A stretch of DNA of 64,000 nucleotides from Microcebus murinus (lineage: Eukaryota; Chordata; Mammalia; Primates; Cheirogaleidae). The stretch is taken from NCBI RefSeq assembly GCF_040939455.1, contig NC_134116.1:68014400-68078399 (forward strand), written 5' to 3'. Position numbers and translations under genes: made by a program. Below are positions 22,450 to 33,100 of the stretch, in pieces; positions within the stretch are counted from its first letter, which is position 1; each line of letters opens with the position of its first letter. The notes under the pieces were generated by a model. That model saw nothing but the letters and a program-made list of their open reading frames with translations, made no database searches and was not told the origin of the DNA.

Positions 22450-22960
22450 CCTTAAAATTCTACCCTTAGTTCTTCCCCAATCTAAGCCATCTAATGACAG
22501 TCTTGCCAGGTTAAAACTACAGCTTTTTTCTCTTAATCTAACTTCCATGTTAAAAAATTTTTAGTTTCTTTCCATTACCTACAATGTTAAAACCAAACTT
22601 CTCTGCTTAGCACTTAACATCCTCTATGTTTAGCCCCCAATAAATCTTCCTAGCCATATTTACTACTACTCTACTTTGAAGTGTCCATACTGTAGTATGT
22701 ACTCTATGCAGCAATTCCCCAATTCAGAAATTACTGCCTCTGTGATGTAGCTCTTCCCAGTTAAAATATTTACATTTCTTTTTAAGAATCTATGTATTCA
22801 TAAAGGTTACAAATTCCACTTCTTCCCTTAAGTCTTTCCTGATCACTCTGAGTTGGTATTTACAGCTCATGTTCCACTGAGTTGTAAATTTATGGATTGA
22901 TAGCTCCATAAAATCTATGTCTCTGTCTTGTAAAGGTTTTCATAGTCTGCCTTTTTTATA
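22450..22960 (+). repeat. L2 LINE, 3' part, sense
   Basis: Diagnostic L2 order: AAACCAAACTTCTCTGCTTAGCACTTAACATCCTC, then GCCCCCAATAAATCTTCCTAGCC, TACTACTCTACTTTG, TTCCTTAAGTCTTTCCTGATCACTCTGAG and ATTTATGGATTGATAGCTCCATAAAATCTATGTC. Strongly diverged, no frame. Confidence 0.75.
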
Positions 22961-23150
22961 TGCATTGATAATTGTATCTCAAACCTCCCCCTTCTTTCTT
23001 GCCCCAGAACCAGCTCAGCAGAGGTGAAGAATTCATTTCATACTTTTCCTTTCATACACAATACAGCACTTTGTTCATAGATGTAGTCTGATAATTCATT
23101 TAATGATATAGTAAATATTTTTGCCAGTTCACTATATTAATGAGAAAGTA

Positions 23151-24523
23151 ACACTACAAGGCTATAGTACTTAAAACAGCTTGTTATTAGCACAAGAACA
23201 GAGACATTGAACAGTGGAACAAAACAGAGAACCCAGATATAAAACCATCCTCATATAGCCAACTAATCTTTGACAAACCAGACAAAAACATACACTGGGG
23301 AAAAGAATCCTTATTCAATAAATGGTGCTGGGAAAAACTGGATAGCCACTTGCAGAAGACTGAAACAGGACCCACACCTTTCACTTCTCAAAAAAATCAA
23401 CTCACACTGGGTAACAGACTTGAACATTAGGTGTGAAACTATTAGAATTCTAGAGGAAAATGTTGGAAATACTCTTCTAGATATTTGCCTAGGCAAAGAA
23501 TTTATAAAGAAGACCCCAAAGACAATCACAGCAGCAACAAAAATAAATAAATGGGACCTGATCAAATTAAAAAGCTTCTGCACAGCCAAAGAAACTGTCA
23601 AGAGAGCAAACAGACAATTCACAGAATGGGTAAAAATTTTCGCAAGCTACACATCCGATAAAGGGCTGATAACTATAATCTATTTAGAACTCAGGAAAAT
23701 CAGCAAGAAAAAATCAAACAACCCTATCAAAAAGCGGGCAAAAGACATGAACAGAAATTTTTCAAAAGACGACAGAATAAAGGCCAACAAACATGAAAAA
23801 ATGTCCAACATCTCTAATCATCAGGGAAATCCAAATCAAAACTGCAATGAGATATCACTTATCTCCAGCAAGAATGACCTTTATCAAAAAGTTCCCAAAC
23901 AATAAATGTTGGAGTAGATGTGGAGAGATAGGAACACTCCTACACTGCTGCTGGGACTGCAAACTGGTTCAGCCTCTGTGGAAAACAATATGGAGATACC
24001 TTAAAGTGATACAAGTAGATCTAGCAATATGATCCAGCAATTCCACTACTGGGCATCTACCCAAAAGATCAAATGACATTCTACAAAAAAGACACCTGCA
24101 CTCGAATGTTTATAGCAGCACAGTTCACAATTGCAAAGGTGTGGAAACAACCCAAGTGCCCATCAATACATGAGTGTATTAATAAAATGTGGTATATGTA
24201 TACCATGGAGTACTATTCAGCTTTAAGAAACAATGGTGATATAGCACCTCTTGTATATTCCTGGATAGAGCTGGAACCCATTCTAATAAGTGATGTATCT
24301 CAAGAATGGAAAAACAAGCACCTCATGTCCTCACCAGCAAATTGATATTAATGGATCAACACTTAAGTGGACATATAGGAATAACATTCATCAGGTGTCG
24401 GGCAGGTGGGAGTGGGGAGGGGAGGCATGGGCAATATAAATAACCTTAATATTTGTACCCCCATAATATGCTGAATTAAAAAAATAAATAAATAAAATAA
24501 AATAAAAAATAAATAAATAAATA
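23151..24523 (+). mobile_element. L1, lemur lineage, 5'-truncated, sense, perfect target-site duplication
   Basis: A 1.37-kb 3' piece of a lemur L1 inserted between perfect 12-bp repeats AATGAGAAAGTA (23139-23150 and 24524-24535). It holds the C-terminal part of ORF2, the 3'UTR (GGTGTCGGGCAGGTGGGAG; CCCCCATAATATGCTGAA) and a tail that has become (AAAT)n. About 90 bp of 3'UTR present in the copy at 40403-41481 is missing here between two G-rich blocks near 24417. Perfect duplications and near-intact text suggest a fairly young insertion. Confidence 0.95.
23270..24345 (+). pseudogene. L1 ORF2 protein, C-terminal fragment
   Basis: Reading frames 23270-23905 (211 codons), 23793-24032 and 24073-24345 are successive parts of the ORF2p C-terminus separated by frameshifts or stops. 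Visible landmarks are [15 protein letters not shown] in the first part and the cysteine-rich motif C-W-S-R-C-G-x-x-G-T-L-L-H-C-C-W-D-C near 23910-23960. The last part has N-K-M-W-Y-M-Y-T-M-E-Y-Y-S-A-L-R-N-N. ORF2p supplies endonuclease and reverse transcriptase for target-primed reverse transcription, but both catalytic domains lie upstream of this truncated copy and are absent. Not functional. Confidence 0.95.
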
Positions 24524-24539
24524 AATGAGAAAGTAGATG

Positions 24540-25044
24540 TTAGGACACAAAGGTTGAAAAGAAGTTTGGAAGTGTTTTTTGCTCTGGCCAGATACCCTAC
24601 ATTGGGCCATCACTATCATCCCCCATTGCTGGGGTAATGGCTGCTGAGATTTCACAGCTACTCTGTCTGGGAGAACTGCTGTGGAATGAACAGGACCGCC
24701 TGCTTGGGAGCGTGCCACGCTTCCCTCATGCAGCCCCTGGGCAATGGCTGAGTGACCTGGATGTCAGAGGCTCAAAGTGAGGCAAATTTCATAGTGCAGT
24801 TTACTGTCTGGAGCTCTTTGTGGATTTAGCCCACATTATAGCTCCAGGTTCACATGACATTCTTGGTCAGCTCTTTCCTCTGTCCTATCTGATTTCCTTC
24901 ACGTCCTTTCTCCTGAGAGTGTTCCTTCAATAAATCATGTACCTGTGACTTTCTCTATCAGGCTTTCAGACAATTCAGCCTAAAACAAGGTCACATTTTC
25001 CTTTTAGGAGGTCATACTCTAAGGAAGAATGTAGATGCGGAAAA
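24540..25044. other. Unassigned; LTR-like in part
   Basis: About 500 bp. CCTGAGAGTGTTCCTTCAATAAATCATGTACC followed by TTTAGGAGGTCA has a polyadenylation-region feel like an old ERVL LTR, but no family can be named. No gene. Confidence 0.3.
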
Positions 25045-25218
25045 GTATACATTATATCACAGGGTGACAAAAGACCCTGTGAACTAATGTATACCTTTGG
25101 ACCCAGGTAGGACAATCACCACCTGTCTGTGCATCTGGAGCTGTCACAGATGCCTTCATGGATTAGTGACTTTAAGGAGAGCCTCCTTAAAGCCATAGTA
25201 CCCTTAAGGGGTACTATG
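25045..25218. other. Cluster of four inverted repeats (hairpins)
   Basis: First, 25045-25065 pairs with 25074-25094: a 21-bp stem (GTATACATTA...CACAGGGT) with two mismatches and an 8-nt loop. Second, GCATCT (25131) pairs with AGATGC (25148-25153). Third, TTTAAGGAG (25171-25179) pairs perfectly with CTCCTTAAA (25183-25191) around a 3-nt loop. Fourth, CATAGTACCC (25194-25203) pairs perfectly with GGGTACTATG (25209-25218) around 5 nt. I know no family with this layout. Nothing shows that it is transcribed. Confidence 0.7.
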
Positions 25219-25669
25219 AGTGTGCCCAGCGAAATAATGGGAAAGGAAATACACAAACTGAATGCCCTGAATCTGGAACATCTGATTTCCCAATATGAAT
25301 TGATTCATCTTTGTTTCATGGACTGCTATGGAAAAACTTCTTTTCTAGTTAATATTCTTCCCCTCTGTGATGGTTTGTTTTCTCTCAGACACTAGATTTT
25401 TGAAAATCCAGGCCAAGAGGTTAGTGATGTGGCCTTGCTATTGTGTCCACAAGACCTATTTTCTACCACTCAATGTGGCAGAAACAAAAGACTTTCAAAC
25501 TTGGGAGCATTGACAATGGGTCTAGCACTCAATGGGTCTGCCTGACACATAGTACATACTCAATAAATTGTTGATCAACAGACTAGGGATAGGAATTGAG
25601 GCTGGAAATATGGGTCAGAGCCAGATTGACGGACCACATATTTGATGTTATCAAGGATGAATTAGTTGT
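25219..25669. other. Unassigned non-coding DNA
   Basis: An 88-residue frame (25129-25395) crosses the hairpin region and continues here without any recognisable motif. CACATAGTACATACTCAATAAATTGTTG at about 25545-25575 resembles an L2/MIR 3' tail. Confidence 0.4.
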
Positions 25670-26303
25670 GAGATAGGAAAACAGCAGGCCCTGCTTGATA
25701 AGAAGTCATAAGACCCGAACGAACGTATCTGATGAAACAGGAAAAAAAGGTGGAGAAATCAGCCAAAACTAGCTGGAATGCAGATGGCCACAAAAAATGA
25801 CCTCAGGTTAACCACATTGCTCATTATACGCTGGTTATAACACATGAGCAAATTAAAAGAACCTCCCGCCAGTGCCATGAGAGTTTATAAATGCTATGGC
25901 AAACCTCGGAAGTTACCCGGTATGGTTTAGAAAGCGGAGGGACCCTCAGTTCCAGGAATTCCCAACCTCTTTCCCAAAAATCGTATGATAATCCTCCCTC
26001 CACTTAACATAAAATCACATAGAAGGCTCTGACACGGCCTGGACAAAGGCAATATATGTAACCCAAACATTCATACCCCCATAATAAGCTGAAATTAAAA
26101 AAAAAATTAGAGGGTATAAAATAAGATGCTATAAACTCACAAGGTGCTACTCTCTGTTGCTCTGAGAGATAGCTGCTGCCCTATATATGAGCAGCTTCTT
26201 TTTTGTCTTTTCTTATTTAATAAACTTGCTTTTGCTGTACTCTGTCCTTTTGTTCTTGAATTTGTTCCTGTGCGAAGCCAAGAACCCATTTGGCCTTCCA
26301 ACA
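25670..26303 (+). repeat. Solo LTR, ERV1-like, interrupted by an L1 tail
   Basis: Starts about TGAGATAGGAAAACAGCAGGCCCTGCTTG. It includes AAGTCATAAGACCCGAACG, GACCTCAGGTTAACC, TTTATAAATGCTATGGCAAACCTCGGAAGTTACCC (TATA-box-like), TTTCTTATTTAATAAACTTGCTTTTGCTGTACTCTG (AATAAA signal) and GCGAAGCCAAGAACCC near its end. That sequence of promoter, polyadenylation signal and CCAAGAACCC end is typical of class I ERV LTRs. No internal sequence is adjacent, so it is a solo LTR. Ends are approximate; family not named. Confidence 0.7.
26027..26108 (+). mobile_element. Very short L1 3' end inside the LTR
   Basis: GCTCTGACACGGCCTGGACAAAGGCAATATATGTAACC, then CATACCCCCATAATAAGCTGAAATT and poly(A): only the last 80 bp of a lemur L1. 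TAGAAGG before it and TAGAGGG after it may be the target-site duplication. Confidence 0.8.
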
Positions 26304-26469
26304 CACCCCAGTTTTGTGATCCACTTTCCTGTATCATAAGCATCCAGGAGTTTCCAGGCAGTTTTGTCTTAGCATGAATGATGGATTACAGAGAGGGAGA
26401 GCTGACGCTAAAGAGAAAAATTAATAACAATTTGCTGTCATTCCTTGAATATTTCCTATGTACCAGAAA

Positions 26470-26695
26470 CTATGGTTTGTGCTTTGGTGCTTTATTTAGA
26501 TGATGTTATTTAATCTTCATAGCAGCACTTTGAAATAAGTATCACTATTTTCCTTCAGTTTACAGGCAATAAAACTGGGGCTTTGAAAGTTTCTTAAGGT
26601 TGGCCAAGTCACATAGATATTAATCATAGGCAGAGATGGAATCATGTGTCTCTGACTCTGAAGCTGACATTCTGAAACTCTAAGCCACTTAAGAG
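26470..26695 (-). repeat. MIR SINE, antisense
   Basis: Antisense MIR: TTATTTAATCTTCATAGCAGCACTTTGAAATAAGTATCAC, then TTTCCTTCAGTTTACAGGCAATAAAACTGGGG, TTGGCCAAGTCACATAGAT, GCAGAGATGGAATCA and CTCTGACTCTGAAGC. Near-complete element. Confidence 0.8.
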
Positions 26696-26900
26696 ATTAT
26701 TAGTCTTATAACTAGTAATTATTATTTAACTAACTATACATATTAATTATTAACTAGTAACAATTATTAGTAATAAAGTATTATGACTTTCAAATTAATT
26801 CAGACTATAGTCAGTTAGAAATTTCAATTTGACTGATATTAGTTTTGTGTGTTTATTTGTGTAACCTAAACAGTCAACCCAGCTCAGCATACAGATCAGC

Positions 26901-27235
26901 AGTCAGCAAACTAGAGCCTGCAAGCCAAATCCAGGCCACCAACTGTTTGTACTACCGATAGCTGGGTAACTTTTACATTTTTCAAATGTTGGGGAAAAAA
27001 ACAAAAGAAAAATAATATTTCCTGACACACGAAAAAGTATGAAATTCATGTGTCAGCATCCACAAATAAAGTTTAAGTGGGGCACAACTACACTCGTGTT
27101 TATACATGTCTATGTCTGCTTTCACTCTGTGACAGGCAGATTGAGTTGTTGTGATGGAGACTGTCTGGCCTACAAAAGCTAAAAAATTTACTATCTGGCT
27201 CTTTCAGCAAAGGTTTGCTAATGCCTTATATAATA
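26901..27235 (+). mobile_element. Non-autonomous hAT-type DNA transposon
   Basis: The left end CAGTCAGCAAACTAGAGCCTGCAAGCCAAATCCAGGCC and right end TATCTGGCTCTTTCAGCAAAGGTTTGCTAATGCC form imperfect inverted termini around GCAAAC. The centre has AAATAAAGTTTAAGTGGGGCACAACTACAC and TGTCTATGTCTGCTTTCACTCTG. I recognise it as a common mammalian hAT derivative without transposase. Family name not certain. Confidence 0.7.
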
Positions 27236-27384
27236 AATGACCCCTTCCCAATTTAGAGAAAAGTGGTTAGAGTGATGGAGCTTTAGCAGTTACAGTAGCA
27301 CAATGGACTTAGCATATATCAGGTCATTATAAAATATTTCCTACAGAAATTTATTACTGGCGTTATTGGAGATACTTAGTCCCT

Positions 27385-27398
27385 GTGTGTGTGTAAAC

Positions 27399-27446
<48 letters not shown>
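27385..27446 (+). repeat. Compound (GT)n(TA)n microsatellite
   Basis: GTGTGTGTGT interrupted by AAAC, more GT, then about 17 uninterrupted TA units ending at about 27444. Confidence 0.98.
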
Positions 27447-27452
<6 letters not shown>

Positions 27453-29339
27453 AGATATTAATTAGTGAGTGATCATTGAAAAAATAAACAAGAAGATGGA
27501 GAGTCAAGAGGATGCTATTTTAGATATGGCAGTCAGGGACAGCCTGTTCTTGGTACACAGTGGATGCTAAGCCTATCTAATCCCAAATTCAAGTGTTTTA
27601 ATGCTCCATTATGTTCAGTCATTGTAGTAGACAGGCAGAGTTCTTCAAGGCACACAAATACATCATCTTAATACAGTATTACAATACGATTAGAAATAAT
27701 AAAATTATATGAAACAATAGTGCAGAAAGTGACTAGCTCTATATGTCACAAAGAATCAGGAGTTTTCAAGAACATTCCACATCCAAAACATCTGCTTCAA
27801 TGACCTATTACGGTACCAGAAATTGCACCATCAGGGATTGCCTTTTTTGTGCTTGAAAAAGCCTTTCTGATTTTTTAGGGTACCTTTTTCATAAGAGAAT
27901 ATGCTTAATCATCAGGTAATTTGGTGAGAATAAATTGACTTCAACTTGAGAACAAGTCATTTTTGTGTGTGTGAAGATAGGCCAGCTTAGATGCCACAGA
28001 ACAAGAAGGTCCAGGGACAAGTAAGGTGAGAGCTTTTTAAAAGGAAAGGCAGAGAGTGTACAAAATTCCCTTTCTTACTTCAAAATTTGCATGAGATCTC
28101 CTACATTACTGTTGGACTGTGGCAACTCTTAGCCACACTCTGATCCTCAAAGTAGCTTTAGATTTCCATTGAGTAAGACCAGTGGTTAGGGTATATTTAA
28201 AGCATCCTAAATCACCTCGAAGTATTTACTATGACTCTGGGCATCCTTTTCCATGTGATTTTCAGTGAGAGGGGGAAGTAGCATAGCAGTATTGCATTCC
28301 TTCCACAAGTACTAGAATAATCTGAAGAGTAGCTTTTAAGAATATTGCCTTATTTTAAACATAATTTATCTTTTCCTATTTGGAAACATTATCTTAAAGA
28401 CACTAAAGGCAATCTAATCCTAAATCTACCACATAGCTAAATTCTATGTTCATAAGAAGGGTATCAAAAACACATGCTGTGTTCTGAAACATAGTTAGAA
28501 GTCCTAATATCTTTGTAAAGCTAGTATGACCCAATGTGGCTCTCTGCTCTCTAGACACAAAACCTGCCCTGTAAATATGACTTAGAATTATTTGTATGAT
28601 CTGAGGGAAAACTTCCTTTCACCATGTGAAGGTTTTCTGAAAGAAGAAAAGGCATACAAAATTTATTAACATGCACACGTGTGCACTGGAGTCATACAAA
28701 ATATGAAAACTCAAAGGCAGGGCCAGATGGTTGACTGTTTTATGCCATCTTGCAGTTAAAGAAAGAATATGGATTTGGGGTGTGGCAAGATTGGTTATGG
28801 GAGGGAGAGAGAAAAAAAGGCATGGGACAAAGGCGGTCTTGTTACATACATGGAGCCTCACAGGTAGCAGCTCTTTGAAAAAATGGAGGACAACCTGTGC
28901 TTGAGTTCATCTTTGCTAGGTCTGGATAAGGGGGAGGACCTCAGAGAAAGCCTGGCTGTTTATTTTACTAATGCAGATTTTTCTCTACAGATGTGAATCT
29001 CTTCCACAAGAGGCAGCTTTCTGGGGCTATTTCTGTCTGTAGGCCCTCTGAATAGCCACCTTGGAAATATGTCAAAGAAATATATTTTAGGGGTAAAATA
29101 TTTTGAGTTTCCTTCATATTGAAAACTTCAACATACTAACCAAGTGTTTAATTTAAAAACTAAGGGAACTAATGAAAAAAATAAAAGCGCTTTTACCCTC
29201 CCTCACTAGTTGACATAACTCTATGAATTTCCAAGACCATCATCCTAAATCAATACTTCTATGATGTCCTCATAGCCCTTCACATGGAAAAGATAAACCA
29301 ATCCTTTAGTTGTGTTCCTATAACTTAGTGTTTATGACT
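27447..29339. other. Unassigned non-coding DNA
   Basis: About 1.9 kb, no recognisable repeat or gene. The 80-residue minus-strand frame at 28619-28861 has no domain and no homologous look. Confidence 0.5.
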
Positions 29340-29570
29340 CTATAAAGATTTTATCCAATGTATTATAATTATTTGGATATGCAATAATGTTTAGGAATTT
29401 GTTCATGTACTGAATGTTTATTACTCTATTATAATGGTTTGTGTATGTATGAGTTCCCCCCACCAGCTTATGGTTTGTTGAAGGACAAGAAATAGAAAAA
29501 ATATGTTTATTCATTACTGTATCATTGTGCCCGGTATTGGCATACTGGCAGATAATAAACATCTTTAAAC
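29340..29570 (+). repeat. L2 LINE 3' end, sense
   Basis: GGTTTGTGTATGTATGAGTTCCCCCCACCAGCTTATGG, then GAAGGACAAGAAATAG, ATTCATTACTGTATCATTGTGCCCGGTATTGGCATACTGGCAGATAATAAACATC. This order is that of the L2 3' terminus (turn-on-length block, common tail, AATAAA-like end). Confidence 0.65.
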
Positions 29571-29707
29571 AGATTGATTCTTTGACTGCATATGCAATTA
29601 TCTTTAAAAAAATATTTTTGTTGACTTCCAGATTTTCTGTAGGAAAATTTGTGGCATCCAATGAATCTAAAGTCATTCTTGGGTCACAGATGTGATTTTA
29701 GAAGTCC

Positions 29708-30290
29708 TGTCAATCTACAACAATCAAAAGAATCAGAATCTAGTTTAAAGGGAATTTATTCAAATGCAAAGTTTGAGGACTGAGAAGGGATGCTGGGAAG
29801 CACAGATTCCAAAGAATGGAAGTCGGCATTCCAAAGTGTAGAAGGTTTGGGTCATTTATATAGATACAGTTGGGAAGCTTAACAGAATTTCAGTATCTTT
29901 CTTTATAAGGCTTAATACATAGTTACAGGAATTTGATTAGTCAAGGTTGTCTTTTTCTTTTGGGAATGGTATATTTAGCAGGCCACACTGAAGATGCAGT
30001 AGTCATGGAGTCTTTTGTGCCATCTGACCTGAGTTAGGTACAGGACAATAAAAGAAGCAGTTAATCTATAACAAAGATCAGTGATTGCAAGGGGGGAGCG
30101 GATCTGGTCTCTGGTCTCTCCTAGTTATTTACAGAATAAGGACAATGAGGGAGAGAGTTAACCTGTCATCCAAGAAGCAGAAGTTATGACTACATGCTAT
30201 GTGATTCAGACCACTGTTACATCTCTCTCAAGGCTTAAAGGCTTTTGTGGGGTTCCAACAACTTTTGAATTTTACTTATTTATTTTCACA
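29708..30290 (-). repeat. 3' LTR of the class I provirus
   Basis: Reading on the minus strand it begins TGTGAAAATAAATAAG (30290 downwards) and ends GTTGTAGATTGACA (29708), so it has TG...CA ends with a 3-bp inverted repeat TGT/ACA. An AATAAA polyadenylation signal lies about 50 bp before the end (sense CATTTGAATAAATTCC, at about 29755). The polypurine tract abuts its start. About 583 bp; this is the more complete of the two LTRs. Confidence 0.85.
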
Positions 30291-30306
30291 TTTTCCTCTT
30301 TTCATC
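30291..30306 (-). promoter_or_regulatory. Polypurine tract of the provirus
   Basis: On the minus strand GATGAAAAGAGGAAAA directly precedes the TGTGAAAA start of the 3' LTR. A purine run immediately upstream of the LTR is where retroviruses prime plus-strand DNA synthesis, so this fixes orientation and the LTR boundary. Confidence 0.85.
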
Positions 30307-30699
30307 AAGATCTTTCAAAGAAAACATCATAGATGAACTCAATAGCTTTGACTCTTTTATGTGCAAGAGTTAAGTCCCAAATTGCTAGGAAGGTTCATTC
30401 CTAGAATGTCACACCCCCTGGTGAGGGGAGATTGGACAACCTATAAAGCTGATGGAGTGTAGACAACATTAAGGAAGTGACTTTGCGACAGAAGTCAGGC
30501 TAAATGGTGACATCTCCAATTAATGCAATTATTTGAGCCACCTTTAATTTAGTCTTTTTCATCATGCATTGACTTCACTGCAAAGAAATATTACAGTAGA
30601 AGTGAAGTAAAAAGCAGGACAAAAGTCAACAAATAATTATAATTCCTAGAATAAGTAACAAAGTTTGTCACCAAGTTCCTCAAGATTCAAACCAGCTGG

Positions 30700-32230
30700 T
30701 TGTCAATCATTTGGAGAGGATGTTGGATTTGAAAGGTTAGTTATTTGGGTTTTCATATTAGCCAATAACTTAGTGATGTTATCTGATTTTTCTGGGATAA
30801 AGACACAACCCTCAATTTTTATTCCCCCTTGGGCTGCAGCGAGTATGTCTAAAATGTCTATTATGTAGCCTTTCTCATAAAAGAAACTTTATCATTTAAT
30901 AGCAACATACCCTATTTTGCTATCATTTAAGGCCTTTTGTATATAATTGGTTAGGGCCCTCCCATGCCAAATGACATCCTCAATACCCAGTTGTGGTACA
31001 AAGATGAAATCTAAATGCTCATACCAATGGAACACAGAAAAACTCAATGAGATTTTGAAGGAAAATTTGCAGGTTTTGACAGGGTATGAACTACTTGACC
31101 TTGTGCCTAAGCATAACCCAAAGAATATTATTTCAACCATCCTAGGTATAAACGGTGGCTGTACAGTAGAGCTGCATAGCCAAGATATTCCATTTGGAGC
31201 AAACCAATAAATACCCAGTCCTTTTGTCCATTCAGTGGCTGCCAATCACTACTTTGTAATTTGATGCTGTGGATACACTATTTTTTGAGCATCTATCCCA
31301 TATCTCTTATGCTATAGGGCCAGGTATCTTTGGTATGATTTCTCTGTCCCCAACAAAAGGGGAGTCTGACCTTACAAAGGATGAGGTAAGTCAGATAAAA
31401 CCCTCTAAATTTGTGCTTTACCATTCTGAAATTGAAAGACTTGTCTTATCTCCCAGTTGGGACAGTGTCATTGTTTATCGCTCAGTTGGGGCAGTGCCAA
31501 TGTTAAAGCTAATGAACTGGTTTAGCAAAAATCTCTTCCCATGTCCTTTGCTCTGTAAAGTATTATTAATAGGCTAGTGATGTACATCGTCCTTAAACAC
31601 ACTAGTGTGAAATATTGATGACTGTTCTTGGGAAACATGGATACAATTCTGATATCCTATCTAATATTTTCCTTGGAGAGGAAATACCCACCAAGGTAGG
31701 CCAAAACCACCAAAAAGTGGCACGAGGCTGCATACTCAACAAGTGGTATTTCATAACCTATTAGCAGTCCTGAGCCCATTGCAAGAAGAGGTTTGCTTCA
31801 TGGGTAACAGTTGGTGATTGTAGCAACAAAACGTAAGAACTAGGAATGAATAGAAAGAAATTTAGGATGAACATGTAAAGAAAGACCTTCCCCATTTGTT
31901 AACAATTATTGATATTAAGCATTCATTAAATACAGGCTTGCTCCAGTATCTTGGGAAGGCTGACTACCTCAGATGCATCTTCTTCTTATCCTTGTTGGTT
32001 CTAGAGTACTTCAACTTTAGGTTGCCAGCTTGAGATGGAGTCCAAATTGGCAAAGTGGCATTTTTTTAAATGGGTGACATGTGTCCAGGAATTGATTCCT
32101 TTTAACTTAGTGGCACAAGAGTTGGTTAGGAGCACCAGGTAAGGTCTCCTCCACCTTGGTTAGAGAGAGTCCTTTAAAAGACGTCATTTCCAATAGACAA
32201 AATCTCCTGGTTCAAGTCCAAGAGTTTTTC
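30700..32230 (-). pseudogene. env: Retroviral env remnant
   Basis: The minus strand between integrase and the 3' LTR retains envelope-like patches. A 117-codon open stretch at 30892-31245 includes W-F-A-P-N-G-I-S-W-L-C and P-F-I-P-R-M, resembling the end of the surface subunit. It then has H-W-Y-E-H-L and L-T-N-Y-I-Q-K-A-L-N-D-S, resembling the start of the transmembrane subunit. In another frame near 30760-30860 a short A-A-Q-G-G ... G-C-V-F-I-P segment with an N-I-T glycosylation site resembles the conserved transmembrane-subunit core. Frames are broken by stops and shifts. The surface part (31250-32230) is too decayed to read. No function can be expected. Confidence 0.7.
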
Positions 32231-32233
32231 AAC

Positions 32234-33100
32234 TCAAGTTGTGAAGTACTTGAATTTTTTGTTTCCTGGAGAGTTCACTGTGAAAAAAAAAAAGCCTTTC
32301 ACTAAATTACATTTTTTAGTTAGCTGCCTTATAAGGAAGCTGTAGTAATACAGCATGTCCTCTTTTAATATCATAGATTCACAATTTCCTGGAGATGATT
32401 TCATAGGTGTGCTTGTTACAATTTCAAATGGAGACAGTTGGGTCAATCTTAGATTTGACAAAACCAAAGGAAGAGCATTTGGACAAGGAATTTTAAAAAC
32501 CTCATTTAGTTTTGCCAATTGGGTTTTGATTATTCTATTTGTATGTTCCACTAATCCAGATGACTTGTAATGATAGGCATGATGTTGAAGAATGAGCTAG
32601 ATTTTGCATACTGACTGAATTATTTGCCCAGTTAAATGAGGACCTCTTTACAAATTTTAGAGGAAATCCCCAATTTGTGATAATTTTCTAAGAAAATTTT
32701 AATTACCACCAAGGCTGTTGCTTTTCTGCATGTAAATACTTCTACCCAATGAGAAAAGATATTAACCATCACTAAAATGTACTTGAATCCTTGTGTGATG
32801 GTGGTAGCTGAAGGAAATCGAGCTGTCATATCTCAAAAGGGCCTTCAGGTAAAATAAAATAATCTTGAAAATTATGTAAACATTTCCCTGGATAATGTTT
32901 TGGGCAGATGTGGCAGCAATTGTATATCTTATGAACAACAGTTGAAGAAGGTATGCAATAATATTTTTTTCCCTAAGCAATCATCTTATTAGGGTTCCAG
33001 TGAGTTAGCTCATGTACATAATCTAAGAAAGATGACTGTAATTTAGTTGGAAGTATGGGTAGACCATTTGGTCAATACCATAGTCCAATCTCAGAGGAGT
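32234..33100 (-). pseudogene. pol: Retroviral integrase remnant
   Basis: Minus-strand pieces in order. Near 32870-32960 a C-H-I-C-like zinc-finger segment. At 32632-32829 the catalytic core, with V-M-V-N-I-F-S-H-W-V-E-V-F, where the first catalytic aspartate expected before the x-F-S-x-W motif is N. At 32234-32551 the C-terminal part, with R-I-I-K-T-Q-L-A-K-L and L-S-P-F-E-I-V-T. Integrase joins viral DNA ends to the host genome; the loss of the catalytic residue, the stops and the split frames show that this copy is dead. Confidence 0.85.

Noticed and set aside
25045..25094. microRNA precursor
   Set aside because: The stem is 21 bp with an 8-nt loop and does not extend outward, which is shorter than usual precursors. 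There is no evidence of expression, so only the hairpin itself is reported.
27385..27446. CRISPR-like or tandem regulatory array
   Set aside because: It is an ordinary GT/TA microsatellite. No spacer-repeat structure occurs anywhere in the window, which is mammalian.
30892..31245. Possible co-opted env (syncytin-like) gene
   Set aside because: The longest env frame is 117 codons. The surface and transmembrane parts lie in different frames with stops between, so no full-length product is possible.
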